A program made the translations under genes and the position numbers. From positions 1,240,001 through 1,304,000 of the forward strand of contig NZ_JAKVME010000001.1 in the NCBI RefSeq assembly GCF_022483985.1: a stretch of DNA of 64,000 bases, written 5' to 3'. The notes beneath the pieces are model-generated. The model did not search any database. It was not told where the DNA came from and saw only the letters and a list, made by a program, of their open reading frames with translations. Position 1 is the first letter of the stretch, and each line of letters begins with the position of its first letter. The stretch is from Acetobacter sp. (GTDB lineage: Bacteria > Pseudomonadota > Alphaproteobacteria > Acetobacterales > Acetobacteraceae). This document shows positions 1 through 8,793 of this stretch, piece by piece.

Positions 1-508
1 AACGGCGCTGGAGCGTGATCCCACCCGTCTGGAGCGGCTGAAGGAAAACCTTACCCGCCTGAAGCTCGATACGGTCAAAACAGTGTGTGCCGATGCGGCA
101 GCGTGGCAGCCGGACGCGCCGCTTGACGCCATTCTGCTGGACGCTCCCTGCTCCGCCACCGGCACGGCGCGTCGTCACCCGGATTCCCTGTGGATCAAAC
201 GTCCTCGCGACCTCGCCACCCTGATTGAAGCGCAGACAGGTCTTCTTGCTGCTGCGGCGCAGATGCTGAAACCGGGCGGGCGTCTCGTTTACGCCGTCTG
301 CTCGCTTCAGCAGGAAGAAGGGCCGGATCAGGCCCGCAAAATTGCCGGTCAGTTCGGTCTCAGGGCCGACCCGATCAGGCCGGAGGAAATGCAGGATCTT
401 CCCGAGGCCCTGACGCCTGAGGGATGGGTGCGTACCCATCCCGGTCTCTGGCCGGACCTCGGCGGAATGGACGGCTTCTTCGCGGCGCGCTTCATCAAGG
501 AAGGCTGA
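1..508 (+). CDS. rsmB: 16S rRNA m5C967 methyltransferase RsmB, C-terminal part
   Basis: Only the 3' part is present; the reading frame is open from base 2, so the gene starts outside the window. The product transfers a methyl group from S-adenosylmethionine to cytosine 967 of 16S rRNA. The visible part holds the SAM-fold strand with the family motif DAPCSATGTARRHPD (motif IV, with the DAPC cysteine that releases the product) and later a YAVCSLQQEEG stretch (motif VI, with the attacking cysteine in VCS). The C-terminal sequence GMDGFFAARF is the usual end of RsmB/RsmF proteins. RsmF-type enzymes share the motifs, but the end of the protein and the position next to rpe favour RsmB. The next gene starts 12 bases after the stop. 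Confidence 0.88.
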   Translation, partial: TALERDPTRLERLKENLTRLKLDTVKTVCADAAAWQPDAPLDAILLDAPCSATGTARRHPDSLWIKRPRDLATLIEAQTGLLAAAAQMLKPGGRLVYAVCSLQQEEGPDQARKIAGQFGLRADPIRPEEMQDLPEALTPEGWVRTHPGLWPDLGGMDGFFAARFIKEG

Positions 509-520
509 AGGATCGCAGGA

Positions 521-1147
521 ATGGAACCTGCCCGGATAGAGCATATCGACACGCCGGAGGGTCGTACTCTGTGGCGTGAGATGCTGGGTGTTCTTCCGGG
601 ACTACAGGCCGTTCTGGGTTTCGTGACCAGTAAACAGGCTCTCTGCCCCTCCGGTAGACTTCTCTGGTATCAGGCCGAACTGTTCGAGCGCTGGTTTTTC
701 CGCATCCCGTCTCCCCATACAGGCTGCATGATTCAGTCCGCTGATTCATGGACAGGTCCCTATCAGACGACGTTTTTTCGTTTTCAGGCGGCGAAAGACA
801 TTTTGCTGGCAAGCTACAATGACGGTGGCGGCTTTCCTATTGGCGCCCTGTTTCTCACAGCACCGTCTTTCCAGTCTGTTTCAGGGATCGCTTTCAGCAA
901 CCGTGATCTTTCATCGTTGATGGAAGACGCTTCATCTGCGTTTCAGGCTTTTTCCACACCAGTCTGGCAAGGAAGACCGGCTGTATCTTCCGCAACGGCC
1001 ATTCTTGGGCATGTGTCATCCGATGAGATCAGAACACGGTTGCTCATGCAGGAAGTAACGAGCCTGAAAAGCTGGCGTCAACCCGTCACGTTTCTCACGG
1101 CTCCGTTTTCGGATAACCGTGCCGGACACGTCTCTTTCTGTGTTTAG
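521..1147 (+). CDS. Hypothetical protein, 208 aa
   Basis: I do not recognise a family. The open frame follows rsmB by 12 bases on the same strand, with AGGA just before the ATG, and codon use is like that of its neighbours, so it is probably a real gene cotranscribed with rsmB. The protein is rich in aromatic and small residues and has no signal peptide or clear membrane segment. A WYQAELFERWFFRIPS stretch near residues 49-64 and a C-terminal part with PVTFLTAPF are the most distinctive pieces. An opposing open frame at 495-812 is best taken as a shadow. Function unknown. Confidence 0.6.
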   Translation: MEPARIEHIDTPEGRTLWREMLGVLPGLQAVLGFVTSKQALCPSGRLLWYQAELFERWFFRIPSPHTGCMIQSADSWTGPYQTTFFRFQAAKDILLASYNDGGGFPIGALFLTAPSFQSVSGIAFSNRDLSSLMEDASSAFQAFSTPVWQGRPAVSSATAILGHVSSDEIRTRLLMQEVTSLKSWRQPVTFLTAPFSDNRAGHVSFCV

Positions 1148-1562
1148 CGGCGCAGACTGCGCTGGTGCGACAGGCCGGGTGCAACTGGCCGGGTGCAACT
1201 GGCTGGTGTGGCATTGCTGAATAGTGTGATGGAGTTGACCGACGGTGCAATTCCAGCAGTAATCAGACAAGGGATATCGGGTATTTTCCTATGAATCCGC
1301 TTTGTTTTTAAAGATTTCGACACCAAGGCAGCCCATTATCAGAACGAATCGTTACGGCCTCAAACCAACAGATTCTCTGAAAGAAACCGGCTGACCCACA
1401 TGGATCGCCATTTTAATGACTGATTGCCAACTCATCATGGTCATCTAAGAACTGTTTTATTTGTAACAAAAAAGAAGACAGCAAAGACCTGCTTCAGTCA
1501 TTTTATGCAGAAGCCTGAGAACAGATGTTGCACCCTTTCCGATGTTTGCCGATAACGAGGCC
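1148..1562. other. Spacer upstream of rpe with short tandem repeat
   Basis: No convincing gene in this 415-base spacer. It opens with two and a half copies of a 14-base repeat (see separate entry), then becomes AT-richer towards rpe, with a run of A around 1470. The rpe promoter probably lies in the AT-rich last 150 bases, but no clear -35/-10 pair stands out. Short open frames on the minus strand overlap the repeat and the rpe start and have no family features. Confidence 0.6.
1173..1208 (+). repeat. 14-bp tandem repeat, 2.5 copies
   Basis: The unit GGCCGGGTGCAACT occurs exactly at 1173-1186 and 1187-1200 and is followed by a diverged partial copy from 1201. It begins 26 bases after the stop of the preceding gene. 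It is too short for a CRISPR or a known mobile element and is most likely a replication-slippage repeat. Confidence 0.8.
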
Positions 1563-2228
1563 ATGACCAGCATTTCTTCTCCTCTGATTGCACCGAGCAT
1601 TCTGGCCGCCGACTTCGCCCGTCTGGGCGAGGAGGTCGCCGCCATAGAAAAGGCCGGGGCTGACTGGGTTCATCTGGATGTGATGGACGGTCACTTCGTG
1701 CCAAATATCTCTTTCGGACCGGCTATCGTAAAAGCGCTTCGTCCCCACTCGAAGCTGCCGTTCGACGTGCATCTCATGATTGAGCCCGTCGATCCCTATC
1801 TGGAAGCCTTCGCCAGCGCGGGAGCCGATCACATCACGGTTCACGCCGAGGCCGGACCGCACCTGCACCGTTCATTGCAGGCCATACAGGCGCTCGGCGT
1901 GAAAGCGGGTGTTTCGCTCTGTCCAGCCACACCGCCGGAAGCCCTGTCCGAAGTGCTTGATCTGGTGGACATCATCCTTGTGATGTCCGTCAATCCGGGA
2001 TTTGGCGGACAGAAATTCCTGCACAGCCAGATACGAAAAATCAAAACTTTGCGCGACATGATCCAGTCATGCGGCAGACCGGTCAGACTGGCGGTCGATG
2101 GTGGCATTGATCCGGAAACGGCTCCTCTCGCCCTCGCCGCGGGTGCGGATGTTCTGATCGCAGGCAGCGCGGTCTACGGGCGTGAAGATTATGCAGCAGC
2201 CATCAGGGCGTTACGGAACAGCAACTAA
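1563..2228 (+). CDS. rpe: Ribulose-phosphate 3-epimerase
   Basis: Interconverts ribulose 5-phosphate and xylulose 5-phosphate in the pentose phosphate pathway, the main sugar route of acetic acid bacteria. The 221-residue protein is a complete TIM barrel: [14 protein letters not shown] at the start, [14 protein letters not shown] carrying the metal-binding and catalytic aspartate, FDVHLMI with the metal histidine, [12 protein letters not shown] for phosphate binding and LAVDGGID with the second catalytic aspartate. The ATG at 1563 is preferred over the one at 1542 because family proteins begin close to the IAPSILAAD motif and GAGG lies just upstream. The heparinase-like gene follows on the same strand 50 bases after the stop. 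Confidence 0.95.
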   Translation: MTSISSPLIAPSILAADFARLGEEVAAIEKAGADWVHLDVMDGHFVPNISFGPAIVKALRPHSKLPFDVHLMIEPVDPYLEAFASAGADHITVHAEAGPHLHRSLQAIQALGVKAGVSLCPATPPEALSEVLDLVDIILVMSVNPGFGGQKFLHSQIRKIKTLRDMIQSCGRPVRLAVDGGIDPETAPLALAAGADVLIAGSAVYGREDYAAAIRALRNSN

Positions 2229-2278
2229 GAACTGTCATCGTGCGTTTCTGACAAGATGGGTTGAGGAGGAGCTTGAGT

Positions 2279-4198
2279 ATGGGTCTGGGCCGGTGGTGGC
2301 GTGATGCGCGACTCTCTTTTGCGCTGCTCGGCCCTTTGGGTGGTCTGAGATCCATCCCATCCACTCCGGCGCAGACCGTCCGTGACCTCTGGCCCGGTGA
2401 CGCCGGCAATGGTGAGCGGCTCGTGCGCGGCATGGCGTCTCACGGCGGCGAAACCCATTCGATTCGGAAAGGTGTCTGGACCGACGATAACTGGTCGCCC
2501 CAGTTTCGCGACTGGTTCCAGAGCTTTGAATGGCTGCGGGACCTGAGAGAACTCGGCTCCGAGTCCGCGCGCGCTCAGGCCCGCGCCCTTGTCGCGGACT
2601 GGATGGCCCAACCCATCGGCATGACCCCTCTGGAAGACTCATCGACAACCGGAGCACGTATCGCCGCATGGCTGGCGCAATACGATTTTTTCGCAGCCTC
2701 CGCCGATGAGGACTATCGCCGCGCGCTCCTCCAGAGGATCGTCCTCGAAGCCCGGACGCTTGCCGCCATCCTGCCGACGGACCGTCATGACTGGACCGCC
2801 CTTCGCGGCCTGAAGGGCCTGCTGGCCACAGCGGTCGCCATTCCGGAACAGAAAGCCTTTCTCGCCCGCTATATGCGGCTGATCGACCCCGAACTGGAAA
2901 TGCAGATCCTGCCGGACGGCTGTCACGCCTCCCGCAGCCCCGGCGCACAGCTTCTCGTACTGCGGGAACTCGCCGAGATGCGCCTGCTGCTTCAGTCGGC
3001 ACGCATCCCGATGCCGACCACCCTCGCCTCCGCGCTGGACCGGATGGCTCCGGTGCTCCGCGCCTTTCGTCATGGGGATGGTCGCCTCGCCCTGTTCAAC
3101 GGCACACGGTCGCATGAGCCCGCGCTGATCGATCTGATCATCGCCCGCGCCATGCCGAGAGGAAATATCCTCGCCCGCAACATGCGTGATGGGCGTTTTG
3201 TACGGGCGACATCCGGCAATACTATATTGTTCGTGGATACGGGCGGCCCTCCACCTCATGGGTTCGATGCCCTCTCTCACGGCGGCCTCATGTCGATGGA
3301 GCTGTCTTCCGGACGCTCACAGATCGTCGTCAACTGCGGTGCAAGCCCCCGCCCCGGCTGGCACGAGGCGCTACGTGACGCTCCCGCACACTCCGTTCTC
3401 TCGATCCCGGCCTGTCCGCCGGTGCTCTGGCGTCGGGACGACTCTGTGGATGTGCGACCGGATGTGACATGGCAGCACTCAGTTTCCGGCATTGATCATA
3501 TGATCGAACTGGCGTCGGACTGCTATCGCCCGGTTGGTTGCGGATCATATCGTCGACGCATGTTCCTCTCAGGAGAAGGAGCCGATCTGCGGGGAGAGGA
3601 CAGTCTGGATACAGCAGGAGCCTTGCCTGAGTTCGTGCTGCGTTTCCATCTCCATCCCTCCGTGCGGATCGAACTGGAGGAAACCGACATTCTGCTGCAT
3701 GCCGGAGAGGAAGTCTGGAAATTCCGCAGCGACGGTTATTCCACGATAGAGGACAGCATTTACTTCGGCTTCCGAGACCCGACTCCCACCCAGCAGATTG
3801 TGGTCCGCCCTGCCGAATTGCAGCCTGCTGTTTCTCCTGTCGATGAGGAGAGTCTACCGGAAGCTGCTTCAGTCAAAACTGATGAAACCAGCCGGACAGA
3901 TGGGCTTCCTGCGGCACCAGACGCAGAAACTGATCCTGCCGCGAAACAGCAGACGCCTCTGGCCAGAGCCATCGACGAAGCCAAAGAAGCGGACGCCGGT
4001 GTAAATCCGGAGAACGATTCCGGCTCCTTTGCTGAGGCGTCCGTGCCAGAAGCCACACGCGTCGATACGGAAGAGACAGCGGCCGAAGCCTCTGTCGACA
4101 GGAGCGACACTACAGACGCGGCGTTACCGCTGGAGCCGCCCGCCCCTGCCGTTCTGGCAAATACCATACGGTGGGCCTTCACGCGGCTTGATGCCTGA
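2279..4198 (+). CDS. Heparinase II/III-like family protein
   Basis: Probable polysaccharide lyase-fold protein of 639 residues. The N-terminal half is helical (an alpha/alpha toroid type region, about residues 10-300); from about residue 310 follows the heparinase II/III-like beta region with FVDTGGPPPHGFDALSHGGLMSMELSSGRSQ. The C-terminal 120 residues are a low-complexity Glu/Ala/Asp/Thr-rich tail, ending in a short hydrophobic-basic segment. There is no signal peptide, so it may act in the cytoplasm. The ATG at 2279 is preferred over an upstream TTG because AGGAGG lies about nine bases before it. It follows rpe and precedes a glycosyltransferase gene; such proteins often sit beside rpe in alphaproteobacteria. 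The substrate is unknown. Confidence 0.8.
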   Translation: MGLGRWWRDARLSFALLGPLGGLRSIPSTPAQTVRDLWPGDAGNGERLVRGMASHGGETHSIRKGVWTDDNWSPQFRDWFQSFEWLRDLRELGSESARAQARALVADWMAQPIGMTPLEDSSTTGARIAAWLAQYDFFAASADEDYRRALLQRIVLEARTLAAILPTDRHDWTALRGLKGLLATAVAIPEQKAFLARYMRLIDPELEMQILPDGCHASRSPGAQLLVLRELAEMRLLLQSARIPMPTTLASALDRMAPVLRAFRHGDGRLALFNGTRSHEPALIDLIIARAMPRGNILARNMRDGRFVRATSGNTILFVDTGGPPPHGFDALSHGGLMSMELSSGRSQIVVNCGASPRPGWHEALRDAPAHSVLSIPACPPVLWRRDDSVDVRPDVTWQHSVSGIDHMIELASDCYRPVGCGSYRRRMFLSGEGADLRGEDSLDTAGALPEFVLRFHLHPSVRIELEETDILLHAGEEVWKFRSDGYSTIEDSIYFGFRDPTPTQQIVVRPAELQPAVSPVDEESLPEAASVKTDETSRTDGLPAAPDAETDPAAKQQTPLARAIDEAKEADAGVNPENDSGSFAEASVPEATRVDTEETAAEASVDRSDTTDAALPLEPPAPAVLANTIRWAFTRLDA

Positions 4199-4224
4199 CA
4201 GCAGAGTGTGGGCAAGGAAATACC

Positions 4225-5364
4225 GTGAAAATCCTTGAAGTCGCCAACGTCGACTTTTCACTGCGTCATTTTCTTCTGCCGCTGATGCGCCGGTTACGGG
4301 CCGAAGGTCACGACGTTATCGGCTGCTGTGCGGAGGGGGCTCTTCTTCAGGATGCACGAACTGAAGGTTTCCGCATCGTCACAGTGCCAATGGCCCGATC
4401 TTTTTCATTAAGGGCGCAGGCACGCGCTTTTGCCGCATTGATCCGGGTCATTCGGCAGGAAAAACCAGATCTCGTGCATGCCCATATGCCGATCAGCGGC
4501 CTGCTGGCGCGGTTCGCCGCCAGACTTTGCGGTGTCCCCTGCATCGCCTATACCTGCCACGGCTATCTGTTCAATCAACCCGGTTCCCCTGTCCGTCACG
4601 CGTTGGCGTTCACGCTTGAATGGCTGGCCGGACATATCACCGATATCTATCTGACCGTCTCGCAGGAAGAAGCGCAGGACGCCCGACGCCTGCACATCCA
4701 TCCGAATCCCATAGCGGTTGGAAATGGTCGTGATCCCGAGATTTATCACCCTGATCCTGCGGCACGTGAGCGGATCAGGAAATCTCTGCATATTCCGGAA
4801 AACCGTATCGTGATTGTCGCCGTTTCAAGGCTGGTCAGACACAAAGGCTATCCCGAGCTTCTCGCCGCGATGGAAGCCATTCCTGATGCGGAACTCTGGA
4901 TCGTGGGAGAACGCCTCTCAAGCGATCACGGTGAGGTACTGGAGCCGTATTTTCAGCGGGCTCGTGACACTCTCGGCAGCAGACTTCGCATGCTGGGCTA
5001 TCGTACGGATATTCCGGCGATTCTGGCCGCAGCGGATATCTTTACGCTGCCCAGCCATTTCGAAGGTCTTCCCATGTCGATCATCGAAGCCATGCTGAGC
5101 GGGCTCCCCGTGGTCGCCACCGACATCAGAGGTCCACGGGAACAGGTCGTGCACAGCGAAACCGGGCTGCTCGTTCCTGTCGGACAGAGCGGACCTCTTG
5201 CTGACGCTCTGAACAGGCTCGTTCGGGATCAGTCCTTACGGATAAAAATGGGAGAAGCGGGGCATAAGCGCGCTCTGACGCTTTTCAATGAAGCAACTGT
5301 GCTGACAAAAACGGCAGAACTTCTGACTGCAGAAAGATTGAACAGGGCTTTAGGACCAAAATAA
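4225..5364 (+). CDS. Family 4 glycosyltransferase
   Basis: A 379-residue GT-B fold glycosyltransferase, probably moving a sugar from a nucleotide-sugar donor to a cell-surface polysaccharide or lipid. The N-terminal acceptor domain contains RQEKPDLVHAHMPISGLLARFAA and YTCHGYLF; the C-terminal donor domain has IVAVSRLVRHKGYPELLAA and the characteristic EGLPMSIIEAMLSGLPVVATD, whose glutamates bind the donor phosphate/sugar. The start is GTG at 4225 with AAGGAA seven bases before it. It lies 26 bases after the heparinase-like gene and is probably cotranscribed with it, which suggests a joint role in envelope or exopolysaccharide metabolism. The exact sugar cannot be read from the sequence. Confidence 0.88.
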   Translation: MKILEVANVDFSLRHFLLPLMRRLRAEGHDVIGCCAEGALLQDARTEGFRIVTVPMARSFSLRAQARAFAALIRVIRQEKPDLVHAHMPISGLLARFAARLCGVPCIAYTCHGYLFNQPGSPVRHALAFTLEWLAGHITDIYLTVSQEEAQDARRLHIHPNPIAVGNGRDPEIYHPDPAARERIRKSLHIPENRIVIVAVSRLVRHKGYPELLAAMEAIPDAELWIVGERLSSDHGEVLEPYFQRARDTLGSRLRMLGYRTDIPAILAAADIFTLPSHFEGLPMSIIEAMLSGLPVVATDIRGPREQVVHSETGLLVPVGQSGPLADALNRLVRDQSLRIKMGEAGHKRALTLFNEATVLTKTAELLTAERLNRALGPK

Positions 5365-5574
5365 TGATTTTCTGGCCTCTGACCTATAGATTGGCTTTAC
5401 GCGGGGTAACATATTTTTCCAGAAAATCAATTACCTCACCTGCAACCTTGCCAAAATATCCTTACAAATAGGTGATGTTTGAGAGACAGCTAATGATATT
5501 ATATCCGAATTATCGCCACCGATATCGATCAGACTATCCAATTTTACAAGAACAAAACGCCAAATCAAAAAAAA

Positions 5575-6015
5575 TTAATTATCATTCATATAAAAATTAT
5601 ATTTTTTGCGCATTTCCATAGAACAGGTAGAAAATTTATGAATAATCATACGAAGTCTTTGGCCATAATCATTATATTTATAAAAAAAATTATATTTTTT
5701 TTCTGGAAACAAAATTAACTCAGAAAAAACATCAAATGGGTATTTGTCCGCAGAATAATTATGAATTTCATAGTCATCCTTTGTATTATTCCAATCTATT
5801 TTAATATCACCATTTTTCGTTAAAAACGTCATCCTACAGTTATCTACCCACATCACATCATATACTTCACTTCCATCTATTGTTAGCTGAGATTTTTTTA
5901 CATTTTCTTTGAATATTCTAATAAATTCCGGCGTGCTTGGAGGTGGGGCAGCATAACCCACTCCTGACAATGCGGTTACAGAAATCATAAAAAGAAAAAA
6001 AGAAAAAAAATTCAT
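5575..6015 (-). CDS. Small exported protein beside muramidase (possible inhibitor)
   Basis: A 146-residue protein with a clear signal peptide (hydrophobic residues 4-20, likely cut after GYA at about 22), so the mature part is periplasmic or secreted. The mature protein is rich in Tyr, Asp, Lys and Phe and has two cysteines (60 and 131) that could form a disulfide. I recognise no family. It starts 10 bases after the stop of the muramidase gene upstream and shares its strongly AT-rich base composition, unlike the rest of the window. By analogy with known muramidase effectors paired with periplasmic immunity proteins, it may protect against the neighbouring enzyme; this is inference from position and export only. 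Confidence 0.65.
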   Translation of the reverse strand: MNFFSFFLFMISVTALSGVGYAAPPPSTPEFIRIFKENVKKSQLTIDGSEVYDVMWVDNCRMTFLTKNGDIKIDWNNTKDDYEIHNYSADKYPFDVFSELILFPEKKYNFFYKYNDYGQRLRMIIHKFSTCSMEMRKKYNFYMNDN

Positions 6016-6025
6016 TTTACCACCA

Positions 6026-6979
6026 TCATTGGAATGGAATGAGACTACCTTTCGAGTAATTATACTCTCCGTTCAGATATAGCTGAATTTCCCCTTGTCT
6101 TCTTCGCAAAAGACCTTTTATATTCTTCTTATTTTTTCCCAATCTGGAATGAATTATTTGCATCGCTGCAATAGAATTTCCAGAATTTATTTTATCGGCA
6201 ACAGGAGAAAAAATGCCCGCTGGATTGTAAACAAAACTAACCAAAGAATCAAATTCGTTTTGGCGCAAGGCTATCTTTATGTGCCTTTTAATAATCGCCT
6301 CGTAAGAAACGGCTGCCTTCATAAGAAGATCGTTCATTTGCTCATCTGTGATTGTTATATCTTTGTTTTCTCTTGAGAACTCTCTAGCTTTCTCTCCAAA
6401 CTCCCCTCTTGCCTTAGATATTCGTCGCGCAGTATCTTCATCCACTCCAATACTAATAAAATCTTCATATATAGAATCTTGAGATCTGTGCTTCATATCG
6501 TAACCAATGCCTATTGTAACTCCACTTTCATCACTTGGACAGTATAAATGGTTTATCTTAGCTTCCACCTTAGAAATAAAATTTCCTCCATTATAACTTA
6601 AATGCATCGAAGCAACAGGCGCTTTTAATTTCTGTGATGGCGGATTGTGCTCTGGAGGAAGCGATTGTGGTCCATACGGTGGCAATTGCTCAGGACCACC
6701 ATCAAAACCCAAACGGTAAAGAGTATGGACTCCCGCAATTCCATCAACTGGAAATAAACACTCTCTAGTTTGAAAATTCCGAACAGCTGCTTGTGTTTGG
6801 TGACCATAGACGCCGTCCGGAACAACAGGATATCCACGTGACACTAGACATTTCTGAAGCTTTTTTACAGAGCCTCCACAATTTCCTATTCTCAATACCA
6901 TTGGATATCGCCTTACAAGACTACAAGGTCTCGTCTGATGTTTCGTTTCTATCAGCCACACAGCCAAACAAGCGAACAT
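6026..6979 (-). CDS. Peptidoglycan-binding muramidase (pesticin/T4-lysozyme-like)
   Basis: Predicted peptidoglycan hydrolase of up to 317 residues. Residues about 27-90 form a PG_binding_1 domain (IGNCGGSVKKLQKCL, DGVYGHQTQAAVRNFQ). A Pro/Gln-rich linker at 93-120 leads to a lysozyme-type domain with SGVTIGIGYDM. By alignment in my head, E139, T155 and D161 are the likely catalytic triad, as in pesticin (Glu, Thr, Asp, with the Asp six residues after the Thr). There is no clear signal peptide; a short hydrophobic stretch sits at 3-10 if the first ATG is used, while Met27 just before the binding domain is an alternative start. The gene is AT-rich and lies between a chromosomal membrane-protein gene and a small exported protein, so it looks acquired. 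Confidence 0.8.
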   Translation of the reverse strand: MFACLAVWLIETKHQTRPCSLVRRYPMVLRIGNCGGSVKKLQKCLVSRGYPVVPDGVYGHQTQAAVRNFQTRECLFPVDGIAGVHTLYRLGFDGGPEQLPPYGPQSLPPEHNPPSQKLKAPVASMHLSYNGGNFISKVEAKINHLYCPSDESGVTIGIGYDMKHRSQDSIYEDFISIGVDEDTARRISKARGEFGEKAREFSRENKDITITDEQMNDLLMKAAVSYEAIIKRHIKIALRQNEFDSLVSFVYNPAGIFSPVADKINSGNSIAAMQIIHSRLGKNKKNIKGLLRRRQGEIQLYLNGEYNYSKGSLIPFQ

Positions 6980-7000
6980 CCCCAGCCACAGATATGCAGA

Positions 7001-7645
7001 TCAGACGGCGGAAGAGGATGACGTCTGCGCGGTCATAACAGGCTGTAGGAGATCATTGATAAAATTGTAATGCGGCGGCAGTAGCGAGGCCAGACCGTAG
7101 CATATCAGCGCGAAGCAGAATGTCGCCCCGTACAGGATGGCCGCGCGCGTCCAACTCAGGCGCAGACCGACCTTGGCCACGAATACACCCAGCCATATTC
7201 CATAGAGGTCGCTGCTGAGAACGATCGCCAGAGCAAATCCGGTTGTCTCTGCGAGCGGCGAAAACAGCAGACTGCCGATCGTCATTGCAACGGCGGACAC
7301 CAGAACGGTGATCCATTCGCACCAGCTTGCAGCGGTCGCGTAACGCAGCCAGAGCTCTTGTCTGCCCCATTTTTTAGCGAAAAACCATGAAAATACCGGA
7401 AGCGCCAGCAGCGTACAGAAAGACAGCTCAACGCGGATAAAGCCAAGCGCCGGGTCTTTCTGCATCGGCACTGTCAGAATACCGACAAGACACATCGCCA
7501 GACCGGGCGAGAGCGCCGCGAGCAGATGCTCAACTGAATTGCCGAAACGCTGAAGTCCTTCAGACTTTCCGCTGGCGAGCAGCGTCATACCCTCCAGAAC
7601 CGACTTGGGATTGGGCGTCGTATTGCCTTTGAAAACGCCTCTCAC
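7001..7645 (-). CDS. Integral membrane protein of unknown function
   Basis: A 214-residue protein with about five hydrophobic segments (roughly residues 45-62, 74-92, 107-130, 135-155 and 168-192), so an inner-membrane protein. I recognise no family. Its start codon overlaps the dapE stop by four bases (ATGA), so the two are translationally coupled and it belongs to the dapD-dapE operon. Its codon use matches dapE and differs from the AT-rich muramidase gene that follows 21 bases downstream. The C-terminus is a short Ser-rich tail. Confidence 0.75.
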   Translation of the reverse strand: MRGVFKGNTTPNPKSVLEGMTLLASGKSEGLQRFGNSVEHLLAALSPGLAMCLVGILTVPMQKDPALGFIRVELSFCTLLALPVFSWFFAKKWGRQELWLRYATAASWCEWITVLVSAVAMTIGSLLFSPLAETTGFALAIVLSSDLYGIWLGVFVAKVGLRLSWTRAAILYGATFCFALICYGLASLLPPHYNFINDLLQPVMTAQTSSSSAV

Positions 7646-8784
7646 GCCACTGTCCTTTCCAAAAGCCGTTCATAGATACGCTTCAGGGTCTCAAGATCTG
7701 AAACAGCAACATGCTCGTCAATCTGGTGCATGCTCGCTCCGACAAGACCAAATTCCGCCACCGGACAGTACAAGGCGATAAAGCGGGCGTCCGAAGTGCC
7801 TCCGCCCGTATCCAGACGTGGCTCCCTGCCCGTCACATCCTGAACCGACTCTTTCAGAGCGTTCAGTTCCGGACCCGGCTGCGTAAGAAACGATTCTCCG
7901 CTGATACTGGCCTCGACCTGACAGCCGGGCGCATGTCGGTGGCAGACGGCCTCAATCCACTCCCGCAGCGACGCTCCGGTGTGAAGATCATTGAAGCGGA
8001 TATTCAGGGCCGCTCTCGCCTCTGCGGGAATCACATTCGTAGCAGAGTTACCGACATCCACGCTCGTTACCTGAAGACTGGATGGCTCAAACCATTCCGA
8101 ACCCTGATCCAGAGGTTTTTCCGTCAACTCGCTCAGGATACGGATCAGCCTGTGAACCGGATTATCCGCACGATGCGGATAAGCGACGTGCCCCTGCCGT
8201 CCCTTCACGACAACGCGGATATTGATGCTGCCGCGCCGTCCGATTTTGATAACTTCACCCATGACGGTCGGATTGGTGGGCTCACCCACCACACAGAAGT
8301 CGGGAATCTGGTCATGGTCCTTCATCCACTCCAGCACCTTGACGGTGCCAAAGCGGGCGGGGCCTTCCTCATCACCGGTAATGAGCAGGCTGATGGAACC
8401 CTGCGGTTCCTGCCTGTTCGCGAGAAAGGAAGACACGGCGGAGACAAAGGCGGCGATACCGCCTTTCATGTCACAGGCACCCCGTCCGTAAAGAACGCCC
8501 TCCTCAACGGAGCCTGCATACGGTCCGTGCCGCCAGTCCTGCTGTCCCGGTGGAACCACATCCGTATGTCCGGCGAAACAGAGATGCGGACCGCTTTTCC
8601 CCAGTCGGGCGAAGAGATTGGGCGTACGTTCCTCACCATCTCCGAAGGGCAGATGAAAGACCTCAAACCCCATGGCGCTTAATGTTTCGCCCAGAGCGAT
8701 CTGGGATTCGCCGGAATCCGGACTGACGGACGGGTGACGAATCAGGTCAGAAGCAAGGGCGGTAACATCAAGCGCACGCGTCAT
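7642..8784 (-). CDS. dapE: Succinyl-diaminopimelate desuccinylase
   Basis: Removes succinate from N-succinyl-LL-diaminopimelate in the synthesis of lysine and peptidoglycan diaminopimelate. It is a 380-residue M20-family di-zinc enzyme: LCFAGHTDVVPPG holds the first metal histidine and aspartate, YGRGACDMKGGIAAFV the bridging aspartate, and LLITGDEEGPA the catalytic and metal glutamates; RRGSINIRVVVKGRQGHVAYPH begins the dimerisation domain; the final metal histidine is in GASMHQIDEHV. It starts nine bases after dapD and overlaps the next gene by four bases, giving a compact operon dapD-dapE-membrane protein. Confidence 0.95.
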   Translation of the reverse strand: MTRALDVTALASDLIRHPSVSPDSGESQIALGETLSAMGFEVFHLPFGDGEERTPNLFARLGKSGPHLCFAGHTDVVPPGQQDWRHGPYAGSVEEGVLYGRGACDMKGGIAAFVSAVSSFLANRQEPQGSISLLITGDEEGPARFGTVKVLEWMKDHDQIPDFCVVGEPTNPTVMGEVIKIGRRGSINIRVVVKGRQGHVAYPHRADNPVHRLIRILSELTEKPLDQGSEWFEPSSLQVTSVDVGNSATNVIPAEARAALNIRFNDLHTGASLREWIEAVCHRHAPGCQVEASISGESFLTQPGPELNALKESVQDVTGREPRLDTGGGTSDARFIALYCPVAEFGLVGASMHQIDEHVAVSDLETLKRIYERLLERTVA

Positions 8785-8793
8785 GGAGTGTTC

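Noticed and set aside
2235-3280. Long minus-strand frames opposite the heparinase-like gene
   Set aside because: Arg/Ser-rich or unfamiliar translations without motifs; the plus strand has a clear family match and binding site.
7711-8682. 323-codon plus-strand frame opposite dapE
   Set aside because: dapE shows all metal ligands; the opposing frame has none of its own motifs.
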